In this document: piece by piece, positions 1 through 9,806 of the stretch | Layout: each line of letters opens with the position of its first letter | Numbering within the stretch: position 1 is the first letter of the stretch | Source: Phragmites australis | Taxonomy: Eukaryota > Streptophyta > Magnoliopsida > Poales > Poaceae | Reading direction: 5' to 3' | DNA length: 64,000 nucleotides | NCBI RefSeq assembly: GCF_958298935.1 | Contig: NC_084940.1 | Span: 18,471,146 to 18,535,145 of the forward strand | Notes under the pieces: generated by a model | Seen by the model: the letters and a program-made list of their open reading frames with translations, nothing else | The model's database searches: none | Told to the model about the DNA's origin: nothing | Position numbers and translations under genes: made by a program

Positions 1-776
1 ACGGACCAAAGTAATCACCTTTGACATTGTGGACGTACCTTACGCCTACAACGTCATTCTGGGACGAGGAACTTTGAACAGATTCGGAGTTGTACCCCAT
101 CACAATTACCTCTGCTTAAAGATGCCCGGACCCTAGGGGCTGATAACCATCCATGGTGACCAAGACCTGGCTAGGCGCATCGAGTACGGGCACTCTTCTC
201 TGCTCCTCGGCTGCCACATCCACACTGTGACTCAGGAGGGCTCCGAGGACCCTCCGTCAGCGCATCCCGGGAACCGTTGCCCTCCGTGGCCACAACCAGA
301 GGGGACATAAAGCGTGTCCCCATACATCCAGACCAACCCAACCGGACCTTCCAAATAGGGACGGACCTCACCTCCGGGTAGCAAGCCCAGCTTTTGGCTG
401 TCCTACAGGGTAACCTCGACACCTTCGCATGGTCCCCGCAAGACCTCCCGAGAGTCAACCGCTGTATTATCGAACACTCTCATCAGGTCGACCCAAAAGC
501 CAGGCCTGTACGCAAGGGGCTTCACAAGCTCTCCCCAAAGCGGGTAGAAGCTGCAAAAGAGTAGGTCCAGAAGCTACTAAAGGCTGGTGTTATCCGAGAG
601 GTCATTCAATCCAGTTGGCTCTCCAACTCTGTCTTGGTCAAGAAACACAGCGGAAAGTGGCGTATATGCATTGATTTCACATCGCTGAACAAAGTATGCC
701 CTCGGGATCCATACCCCCTTCCTCGTATCGGCCAACTAGTGGATTCCACCGCCAACTGCGAGTTGCTAAGCTTTCT
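1..776 (+). pseudogene. Tat-type Ty3/gypsy pol, protease C-terminus and start of RT (Tat-1, left part)
   Basis: Retroelement polyprotein remnant. About the first 135 bases read as the end of an aspartic protease, with the conserved YNVILGR segment. Bases 560-776 encode the N-terminal RT fingers: AGVIREVIQSSWLSNSV, GKWRICIDF, and CPRDPYPLPRIGQLVDS, a hallmark of Tat-lineage gypsy RT. The stretch between them (135-560) is coding-like but frameshifted and stop-containing. The frame ends abruptly at LLSFL where a copia-like element inserted, and it resumes at 7,132 with GAYSGYYQVWMA. The 5' end, with LTR and gag, lies upstream of the window. The family assignment is firm; the precise lineage within Tat is inferred. 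Confidence 0.9.
772..776. repeat. Target-site duplication, left (TTTCT)
   Basis: Pairs with TTCCT at 7,127-7,131 with one mismatch. Removing the element and one copy restores the SFLGAYSGY reading frame of the host RT, which confirms the insertion point. Confidence 0.88.
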
Positions 777-2355
777 TGTAGGGAATCGAGGACGTCCTAA
801 GAGGCGGGTGGATTAGGACACTTAAAACTATTAGCTCCAAAACTTTCACAAGATAAGCCTATCTCAATTTCTATCTAAGTATAATCTAGGCTTATCTAGT
901 GTGTCTACTCTACCGCTTAAGAGAATTGCAAGGAAAATTGCAATTAAGTAAACACAGAAACGTAAATGAAGTAGAGAGACAAACTCAGCACGAGGGATTT
1001 TTATCCCGTGGTATCGGTGGCTCACAAGCTACCCCTAGTCCATGTTGGAGCTCCACAAAGGATATGCTCCTGGTCACCAAGTCTCTTCTCATCATGGCTC
1101 TTGAGATACAAAGTCACCAAGATAAGGTCTCAAGCACGATGAGCCACCAAGCCACCAAGGCGAGGTCTCACCACTAACCTCTCTTTCGGTCACTTGTACG
1201 CTGTCTTCACTTTGGAGCTTTAGTCATAAAGACAAGGGCCTCCGCGTCCCAGCACAATCCTCTTGCCGCCACTCTACACCATGTCGGGGCATCAACAAGT
1301 TATTGGTGAGTCACAAAGACTCCAAGGCACTAGCGTACCTCTCGGTACACTTTTGGATCACTGCTTATCCACACTCTAGGTTGCAGCACCTAGCAACTCT
1401 TCTCTCTAGGCCTATAAGCACCAATCACTCACTAATGATGTGCTTAACCGCCTTGGATGAATACTTTATGCTCTTGGATGGCTCAGATGTCTTCTTAGGT
1501 GTACAAGGGTTTCTCTGAACTCCAGCAACTTCAACTGAATGAGTGGAGGGGTATTTATAGCCTAAACCCTGCGGACTAGCCATTATCCCAACGACTAAAA
1601 TATTCTGTGAACACCAGATGATCCGATGCTAACAGAGGTACAAGCACTGACCATCCGGTGTGTACATTCTTAAAAACTAGCCGTTGGAACTCCACTCAGA
1701 GTTCTTTTGAACACCGGATACTCCGGTGAATACATCCTCTTCATCACCGGACTATCCAGTGAGTTATCCTAAGCCAGACCGTGCCAAACTTCTTCTTTGC
1801 AGAAAACACTATGGTGTGCACTATTTTCATCCCTAACCTTCCGGTGTGTTGAACTTCTCCTTTTCTGGAATTTCCACACCTTCTGTTAAATGCTCCGGTG
1901 AAGCCTCCGGTGTGTTATCTATCTCATCAAAGGATCATCCGGTGCCTTATAATCTATTTCCTCCGAAAATACCAAGCTTCTGTTAAAGGGTTCAGTGTAC
2001 ATCTCTTCTGATCGCCAGACCTTCGAGTGAGTGCAATCTACTCTGACCCCTTCTAACAGAATTGCTCCGGCGTGTATATTCATAATCACCAGATCATTCG
2101 GTGAGGCAAACTGCCTCTGGACATAATGCTCCGGTGATTGCAATTCTTTCAGTGTCGGACCATCCGGTGAGAACAATTTCTCTAGGACTTTTTCCAATTC
2201 AATCAAACTTTGTCCCGGTTGTGGTGGCTTCTTGATGTATTATAGCTATGAGACCTACTAACATATATTCTTGACAAACATGTTAGCCCCATTAACTATG
2301 TTATCATTAATCACCAAAATCACAACCGTGGCCTAATTGGGCTATTTTTGCTACA
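777..2355 (-). repeat. 3' LTR of the gag-only copia-like element
   Basis: 1,579 bp, a direct repeat of 5,597-7,126 with substitutions and small indels throughout. On the - strand it starts TGTAGCAAAAATAGCCC and ends CCCTACA. A TATA box (CTATAAATAC on the - strand) sits at 1,551-1,560. Between about 1,610 and 2,190 it carries many copies of imperfect palindromes of the form CACCGGA-NNN-TCCGGTG; 1,712-1,728 is a perfect one. Confidence 0.92.
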
Positions 2356-2372
2356 ATCTCCCCATTTTTGGT
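2356..2372 (-). promoter_or_regulatory. Polypurine tract
   Basis: On the - strand the sequence ACCAAAAATGGGGAGAT lies directly against the 3' LTR start, as expected for the plus-strand primer. The second family copy has the equivalent AAAAAGAGGGAGATTG at 52,302-52,317. Confidence 0.85.
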
Positions 2373-3600
2373 GATTGATGAAACACAACCAAAATAAGAG
2401 GCAGATGATACCAATTTAAACCAATTAAGAGAATACATGATTTCAAAAGTTTATAAGGCCATACCTCTTTGCTTGGATGCATGGTAAGAACAAATTATGA
2501 TACTAATTATATCTCCTATTTTTGCTACAAGCTCCCCTTTTTTATATATCTCCATCGATCAACCCATGCAAGAGCTTCTTCATCTTCTTTGTCAACTCAA
2601 GATGCACCCCCTTTGTCAACAATCTAAATGAGATAGTTCTTGCATCTTGCTTTGGTCTAAAAAATTCTCCCCCTTTGTCAACAATCTCAAAACGGCTACA
2701 AACACATGTTCAACTCAAGGGAAAAATATTAGAGCATTTTGGGAGAGAGCTTCATAAGCTATGATCCATGAGGTATTGATACCAATTGAAGTGATATACT
2801 AATTGAAAGAATAGGTGGCATTGATACCAATTACAAAAGACAAACAAGGATCACAAAACATGAAACTCGCATGATATAATCTAAACTCCCCCTATATGTG
2901 TGCATTCATATGATGAGAGTAAAACATATGCACAACTAGACAATATGACAAGATAGGAATTTTAAGACATATCATGTATGGAGGTAGCTTAAATGTAGAA
3001 AATGAATTGACAATGATACCAGTTGAATCTTGTAAGCATTGCATACCTCCAGGGACTTGTTGATCACTTCATGAGACTACAAAAGATATCACTTGAAACA
3101 CATGTTAGTCTCAAAATCACAACTCATAAGATATACTCCCTTAAAAGTGTGCATACAAGTGTTGAATACTTGTAAGAGATATGCACTTGTTTTTGATAAC
3201 AATGGGGAATTTATCCTATGGATTGGTTCACGGCACATAAGGAATACTAATTGAAGAACTAGTGATTACCAATTGAAGGACTAGTGCCATGAAAAAAAAC
3301 CTACAACTAATAAACCATGTAGGTTGCTCATAAGAAAGAGAGGAACACAAGAAACCTACCATATTTAAAACCCACACTAGGCATGCATTGAATTGAATTA
3401 AGCACATGCAATTCTAGGCAAGGCAAAGATACCAATTGAAAATATTTAATATCTAGTACCTTTAACCTTTGGATGGGGATTTGGGTATATGATGATCATG
3501 ATCTTCATCAATGCACCCAATTTTATATACTTGGCTTTTTGCTTGAATTTTCACTTAATCTTGTGTGCCAAGTCTCCAAATCCCCAAAGACCTGTGGATT
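2373..3600 (-). other. 3' non-coding interior of the gag-only element
   Basis: AT-rich and without a convincing ORF. It holds short dispersed copies of a GATACCAATT-type motif and, near 2,670-2,695, a second purine tract on the - strand (GAGATTGTTGACAAAGGGGG) resembling a polypurine tract. Copy 2 has the equivalent at about 51,950. In a complete copia element, pol would lie between here and gag. Confidence 0.6.
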
Positions 3601-5675
3601 TTAAGTCTTCTTTAGAACCCAAACCGATTGGGACCCTTTCATGTTAGTGATGACTTCCTTGGGCACCCAAATAGATTGGTTCCACCCCTGATCCTTTCTG
3701 CCAACCATGTGTGCAACCACTTTACCATTATTCTTCTTCTTGAGCTTGTAGTGGTTGCTCTTGATCTTGTTCTTGTAGTTAGGATTGGTGTAGATGTTGG
3801 AGGATTTTTGGAGAGGTTTATCATCTTCTTCTTCTCCTTGGTCTATTTCTTGACTTGCTTGCATTGGAAGGATTTTGGCCTTCTTGATGGCACTTGAAGC
3901 ATGTCACGGTGGACCTCTCCGCAAGTTTCTTCACTATGGTGGTATGGTTATCTTGAGGACGTTGGATATGGTTCTTGCCCTTCAGTCTTGCTAAATCCTT
4001 CTTGAGCTTCTCCACTTCTTACTTGAGCTCACAATTTTCTTATGCAATGAGTTCATTAGATGATTCTACAACAACATTCTCAATGCATTTCTCATTGTAA
4101 AGGGGTGAGCTAGGTAAATCAATTAAATCATCACAAGAAGTGGAAGCATCTACCTTAGGTTTGGAATTAAAGAGAGAGGTAGATTGCTTCAAAGGGACCT
4201 TAGGTTGAGATTCAATGCACTCAAATTTAACCTTAAGCTCTTCATGCTCCTTGTTTAGCAAATTGAATTTGCACAATAATTGTTCATAATTAGAAACAAT
4301 GGTAGCATGAATGCCACTAAGTGCATTGAATTTTTTAAGCTCTTTTGATTGTTTCTTAAGGGCCCTTTATTGCTCATTTATCAAATCAAGAAGTTCTTCT
4401 TGAGAGGGTGAATCCTTATCGGATTCATCATCACTTACATCACTTTTCATACCTTTGGCCATAAGACACTTGTGAGATGACTTGCGCGATGACGACTTGC
4501 ATGATGACGACTTTGAGGAAAAGATTCTTTTGGAGGAGTGATGGTGAAGCTTTCATTACTTGAGCTTGAATCTTCATCTTTACTCACTCATCTTCCCATG
4601 CTTGCAAAAGCTTTGTTTCTTCCTCTTGTCTCCCTCTTGTCCTTGGTCTTCTTCTCTTTCTTAATATGATCAATTGTTTTAACCAAGTCTTTCAAGGAGG
4701 TTGGATGATCAATCTTTGCATTGATCCTCTTGATGTTCTTCTCCACTTGTAGCATGAGCTTTGCCATCTTGGGATCAATCTTTTCATCACTAGAGGTGCT
4801 TTGATCATCTTGTTCTTCGCTCTCTTCATCTTTATCTTTATCATCTTCACTTGAGCTTGATTCTTGCTCTTGTCTCCTTATCTTCGCCTTGTGTGAACAT
4901 GATGCTTGCATGCTTGCGAGAGCAAGTTTCTTAGCATCGGATGAGGTAGAAGCTTCAACCCCCATGTTCACGGTCACCTCATGTGAGGTGAGCTTGCCAA
5001 AAACTTAGCTTGGAGTTATCTTGCTCATATCGTGGTTGTCATAGATGATGGAGACAATTAGTTTATACTTTGGAAGAAGAACTTGGAGTATTCTTCTCAC
5101 CACTTGAGCATCTTCAATCTTTGTCAATCCTAGCCCATTCATCTCATTGACAAGAATATTCATACATGAGTATATTTCATTAGCATTTTTATGGATAAGT
5201 TATTTGATGCTATTAAGTTTAGTCACAAGAACATGATATTTATTATTGCGCACATCCTTTGTGCCTTCATATATTTCAATAAGACTAGTCCAAATATCAT
5301 GTGCATTGGTGAGAAAATATACTTTATTGAATACATCAACACATAAAGATGATAAAATGATACTCTTTTCTAAAGCATCAAATTGTTTCTCTGCTTTGGT
5401 GATGTGTTCTTTCATTCCCTCTTCGGTGACCAAACATCTAGACCTTTTCCTTGCAAATAACATGTCATTAGAATTTTCCATCGGGGGAAATTAGTGCCAT
5501 TAAAGTGTGGAGCACTACCAATATTCATCTCAAACCCCGAACGTACAACTCTAGGCGGTTTAGCCAAATTGAAGAGCATGAGGCTCTGATACCACTTGTA
5601 GGGAATCGAGGACGTCCTAAGAGGGGGGTGGGGGTGAATTAGGACATTTAAAATTATTGGCTCCAAAACTTTCAC
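3601..5675 (-). pseudogene. Copia-type gag remnant with CCHC zinc knuckle
   Basis: Structural nucleocapsid protein of the retroelement, broken into several - strand pieces by stops and frameshifts. In order: an N-terminal start (APHFNGTNFPRWK, 5,412-5,675); the UBN2/gag body (KAEKQFDALEKSI, HDIWTSLIEIYEGT, 5,200-5,481); a charged Ser/Asp/Glu-rich linker and a Lys-rich helix (4,588-4,977); a coiled-coil stretch (4,040-4,276); and a zinc knuckle beginning CFKCHQEG (3,821-4,015), whose later residues are damaged. The end reads WVPKEVITNMKGSQSVWV near 3,601. The second copy at 49,453-51,037 (+) shows the same order, so this is the family's real coding content. The missing pol is not local damage. 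Confidence 0.85.
5582..5594 (-). promoter_or_regulatory. Primer-binding site (initiator tRNA-Met type)
   Basis: On the - strand this reads TGGTATCAGAGCC, two bases inside the 5' LTR, and is complementary to the 3' end of plant initiator tRNA-Met. It fixes the element's orientation. Confidence 0.92.
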
Positions 5676-7126
5676 AAGATAAGCTTATCTCAATTTCTAT
5701 CTAAATGTGCTTTAGGCTTATCTAGTGTGTCTACTCTACTATTTAAGAGAATTGCAAGGTAAATTGCAAGTAAGTAAATGCGGAAACATAAATGAGGTAG
5801 AGACAAATTTGGCACGACGGATTTTTATCCTGTGGTATCGGTAGTGCACAAGCCACCCCTAGTTCATGTTGGAGCTCCACAAAGGATATACTCCTAGTCG
5901 CTAAGTCTCTTCCGATCATGGCTCTTGAGATACTAAGTCACCAGGACAAGGCCTCAAGCACGATGAGCCACCAAGCCACCATGGCAAGGTCTCACTACTA
6001 ACTTCTCTTCCGGCCACTTGTACGCCGTCTTCACTTTGGAGCTTTAGTCACAATGATAGGGGCCTCCACGTCCCCGCACAATCCTCTTGCCGCTGCTCCA
6101 CACAAGTCGGAGGGTCAACAAGTTACTGATGAGTCACAAAGACTCCAAGGCGCCGGCGTACCTCTCGGTACACTTTTGGATCACTCATTGATCCACACTC
6201 TAGGTTGCAGCACCTAGCAACTCTTCTCTCTAGGCCTATAAGAACTAATCACTCACTAATGGTGTGCTTAACCACCTTGGATGAACACATTATGTTCTTG
6301 GATGGCTTGGATGTCTTCTTAGGTGTACAAGGGTTTCTCTGGACTCCAGCAACTTCGAATGATTGAGTGGAGGGGTATTTATAGCCTCAACCTCACAGAC
6401 TAGCGTTATCCCAACGGCTCAAATATTCTGTGAACACTGGATGATCCGGCGCTAATAGAGGTACAAGCACCGGACCATCTGGTGTGTGCATTCTCAGAAA
6501 CTAGCCGTTGGAACTCCATTCAGAGTTCTTCCAAACACCTAATACTCCGGTGTATACATCCTCTTCATCACCAGACTATCCGGTGAGTTATCCTGAGTCA
6601 GACTGTGCCAAACTTCTTCTCTACACAAAATACTCCATTGTGCACTGTCTTCATCACTGGACCTTCCGGTGTGTTGAACTTCTCCTTTTCTGCAATTTCC
6701 ACACCTTCCGTTAAATGCTCCGGTGAAGTCTTCGGTGTGTTATCCATCTCATCACCGGATCATCTGATGCTTTATAATCTATTTCCTCTGAAAATACCAA
6801 GCTTCTGTTAAATGGTCCGGTGTACATATCTTTTGATCGCAGGACCTTCTGGTGAGTGCAATCCACTATGACCCCTTCTAACAGAATTGTTCCGGCATGT
6901 ATATTCCTTACCACTGGATCATTCGGTGAGGCAAATTGTCTCTAGACATAATGCTCTGGTGAGTGCAATTCTTCCAGCGCCGGACCTTCTAGTGAGAATA
7001 ATTTCTCTGGGACTTTTTCCAATTCAATCAAACTTTGTCCCGGCTGCAGTGGTTTCTTGATGTATTGCATCCACGAGACCTACTAACATATATTGTTGAC
7101 AAACATGTTAGGCCATTTTTGCTACA
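5597..7126 (-). repeat. 5' LTR of the gag-only copia-like element
   Basis: 1,530 bp, the partner of 777-2,355. The TATA box (- strand TATAAATA) is at 6,376-6,383. The CCGGTG palindrome cluster occupies about 6,420-6,990. Right-flank TSD follows at 7,127-7,131. Confidence 0.92.
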
Positions 7127-7131
7127 TTCCT

Positions 7132-8900
7132 GGGTGCCTACTCTGGGTACTACCAGGTGTGGATGGCGATGGAGGATGAGAGTAAGACCAGCTTCATTAC
7201 CCCCTTTGGGGTATACTGCTACGTCCGGATGCCCTTCGGTCTTCGGAATGCTGGGGCCACCTTCTCTCGCCTAGTACACAAGGTACTACAGCAACAACTG
7301 AACCGCAATGTCGAAGCCTACATGGATGACATCAGGGTAATAAGTTAGCTCAAAGCCAACCACGTTACCAACCTACAAGAAACATTTATAGCCTCCGGGC
7401 TGCAAGCGTGTGGCTGAACCTGGAGAAGTGCGTATTCGGCACTAAGGCTGGAAAGAAGCTAGGATATCTCGTCTCCTAAAGAGGCATCGAGGCCAACTCG
7501 GGCAAGATTCGTGCCATCACAAAAATGTCACCTCCCACCAATCCAAAGAAAGTACAACGCTTGGCTAGCCGTCTCATAGCCCTCAGCCACTTCCTTGCCA
7601 AATCTGCCGAGCGTAGCCTCCCCTTCTTCAAAACGTTGAGGGGATCCGAACCATTCAGCTGGACTCCGGGGTGCCAGGTGGCATTTGAGGCCATCAAGGC
7701 CCACCTTTCCCACCTTGAAACACTCGCGATACCCCTCCCCGGTGAAGGGCTGCTTTTATACTTGTCTGCCTCTACCTCTGTTGTCAGCGCTACCCTGGTA
7801 CGGGAGAAGAAAAGTAATAGTTGCTCTACTCAAAGAGTTGTATACTATGTCTCAAAAGCCATAGCCGGAGCCAAGACATGCTACACCGAGCTCGAAAAGA
7901 TAGCATACTCCCTTCTGATGTCCTCACGCAAGCTCCGACACTACTTTCTTGCCTACGACATCACTGTCCCAACCTTTTACCCACATGGCAACATGTTACA
8001 CAACTGGGAGGCGACAGGACACATCTAAAAATGGGCAATAGAACTAGCCTCCTTCGTGGTAAGGTTTGTGGCCCGCATCGCCATGAAATCCCAAATCTTG
8101 GTAGACTTCAACGCCGAATGGACTCCGGCGCCTGCCGAACCCGCCACTACCACTCCGCAAGACATCTGGACTATCTACTCCGACGAAGCATATGGCTCCA
8201 TGGGCATCAGAGCCAGTGCGGTCCTCATCTCCCCCATAGGCTAGCAAGTCCAATTTGTTGCTCGCTTGGATTTCAAGACGACCAACAACATAGTCGAATA
8301 TGAAGCCATCCTCTTGGGCCTCTAGAAAGCCTGAGCCTTGGGGGTAGTCAGAGTCATCGTTCGGATCGACTCTTACATCGTCGCCAACCACATCAACAAG
8401 AGCTTCCAAGTTCGACATCTGGACATGACAAGATACCTCGAAGCCATTCGCAAGGCCGAAGCGCACTTCCGCAGCATATCAATATGGAGCATACCGCGAA
8501 TGGACAACGGCCAGGAAGACACCCTGGCAAAAGCTACCGCCACGGGCAAAGACCCACTGTTGGGAATCTTCCTCGAGACTCTACACCAGCTGACTACTAA
8601 AACTCTTGATGAGACGGCTGCCACCATCCTCCCCATCAAAACCACTGACTGGAGAGCTCCCCTCTTATCCTTCCTCAGTGAATAGAAGAGCTCGAAGACC
8701 CGATTGCACTCTGCCGCATTCAGCATCATGCCAGGGGCTACCGTCTCATAGAAGACGTCCTTCACAAGACAGGTGTCTCCGCTCCCCTCCTTCGCTGCAT
8801 TACCAGACAAGAAGGGACCAACCTCCTCCGGGAGAGACATGAAGGCCTTTGCAGCAACCATTTGTCATCTTTAAGGCCTGGCTGACATGTGGCGAAGGGA
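7132..8900 (+). pseudogene. Tat-1 pol, continued: RT palm, RNase H, RNase H-like spacer domain, start of integrase
   Basis: Continuation of the interrupted polyprotein. RT: ITPFGVYCYVRMPFGLRNAG and the catalytic YMDD (about 7,319-7,330). Connection/RNase H: SAERSLPFFKTLRG, YYVSKAIAGAKTCYTELEK (7,840-7,900). The second RNase H-like domain typical of Tat elements follows: DIWTIYSDEAYG, NNIVEYEAILLGL. At 8,600-8,860 are remains of the pre-integrase region (TDWRAPLLSFL). Several in-frame stops (for example 8,242 and 8,323) and frameshifts make it non-functional. The frame peters out in the zinc-binding region; no DDE integrase core follows, so integrase is deleted. Confidence 0.9.
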
Positions 8901-9490
8901 TAACCTCCCCGGCATCTTCTTGAAGGCCTAGCTTTAGTGCCAAAAAGGATTCATACAAAGTAATGATCCTGCACTACATCTTGAAGACTAAAAGTCTTCG
9001 TGCCAAAATCATCTTACCCCTCCAGTATCTTGAAGGCCTAGCCTCCATACTACAAGGCATCGCACATTGAAATATTAGTAAACGATATGTTCTTCCCTGC
9101 TCAGACCTAACGCAATGCAGTAACCCTCAAATCTTGCACCCCACGGCCGCTAACAGTTGCAAAATGCGAAGGGGCTGGGATAGGGGGCACAGGCGAGGCG
9201 TTGATACAATAACGAAGCGTTGATGCGATAAATTATAAATGCCAAAAAACAAAGCTAACACAACGCTTGTTTATCCATACATGACATACAAAGAGTTTGC
9301 ATTCAGCTAACTGATGTACATCAAGTTGATGCCTAGCAAACTTGCTAGCCTATTAAGCCTCCCTGAAATACTACGGAAGGACGAGGGCGCTTAATCGCCA
9401 CACCTCCTAGAAATACCACAGGACCTGGATAATTGACCCTGGTAACTGCGCACAGGGGGTCAATACGAATCCCCTCCATGGAGGGAGTTA
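8901..9490 (+). other. Tat-1 spacer between pol and the antisense ORF
   Basis: No coding signal. It has three short direct repeats of ATCTTGAAGGCCTAG-like sequence (about 8,911, 8,980 and 9,033) spaced about 60 bp apart, and an AACGAAGCGTTGATGCGATA-type repeat near 9,190-9,230. The integrase core is missing on its left side. Confidence 0.5.
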
Positions 9491-9806
9491 CTGCCTAAGA
9501 TGGAGCCCTCTCGGCCTCAGGAAGACAAAGGATCCGCTGGGAAGGGATATGAGTCGAAGGTTGAGAAATCCAGCTCTTCCTCCTCCTACTCCTTTGGTGG
9601 GTACTCTGCAACCTGTACCTCCTCCACCTTCACCTCAGCCAGAATAGGCTCAAGGATTCTCGAAGGCACCCTTCTGTCAAGGATTTGGTGTATGCTCCAA
9701 ATGTATATTTTGTTGCAACCTCCTGGGCACACACCAGTCTTCGTTTGCAACAAAATATACATTTGGAGCATATACAAGGGGGTCCTCTGGCTCGACCTTG
9801 ACCAAG
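9490..9806 (-). pseudogene. C-terminal end of the Tat-1 antisense accessory ORF
   Basis: Read on the - strand, this is the distal part of the coiled-coil ORF that continues at 20,225-21,456. An acidic tail (LAEVKVEEVQVAEYPPKE) is recognisable before a stop near 9,586. Upstream of that tail the frame runs through a perfect hairpin (9,691-9,772). The Tekay-like derivative inserted at 9,806/20,225. The product is unknown; antisense ORFs between pol and the 3' LTR have been described for Tat-lineage elements such as Grande. Confidence 0.5.
9691..9772. repeat. Perfect 28-bp inverted repeat (hairpin)
   Basis: Arms 9,691-9,718 and 9,745-9,772 are exact reverse complements. The left arm begins TATGCTCCAAATGTATATTT. 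The loop is 26 bp. It is AT-rich against GC-rich surroundings, which suggests a small insertion or an inverted duplication. Confidence 0.9.

Larger units (their letters stand above)
777..7126 (-). mobile_element. Gag-only, non-autonomous Ty1/copia-like LTR retrotransposon (TR-GAG type)
   Basis: A 6,350-bp element bounded by TG...CA ends: it reads TGTAGGG at 777 and GCTACA at 7,126. It is flanked by a near-perfect 5-bp TSD (TTTCT 772-776, TTCCT 7,127-7,131). The two direct LTRs are 777-2,355 and 5,597-7,126. The primer-binding site lies beside the right LTR and the polypurine tract beside the left one, so the element reads on the - strand. The 3.24-kb interior encodes only a decayed gag; no protease, integrase or RT motif is seen in any frame. 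This matches the published class of terminal-repeat retrotransposons carrying only GAG. It interrupts the Tat-1 RT between two codons of a still recognisable reading frame, so it is younger than Tat-1. Confidence 0.93.
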
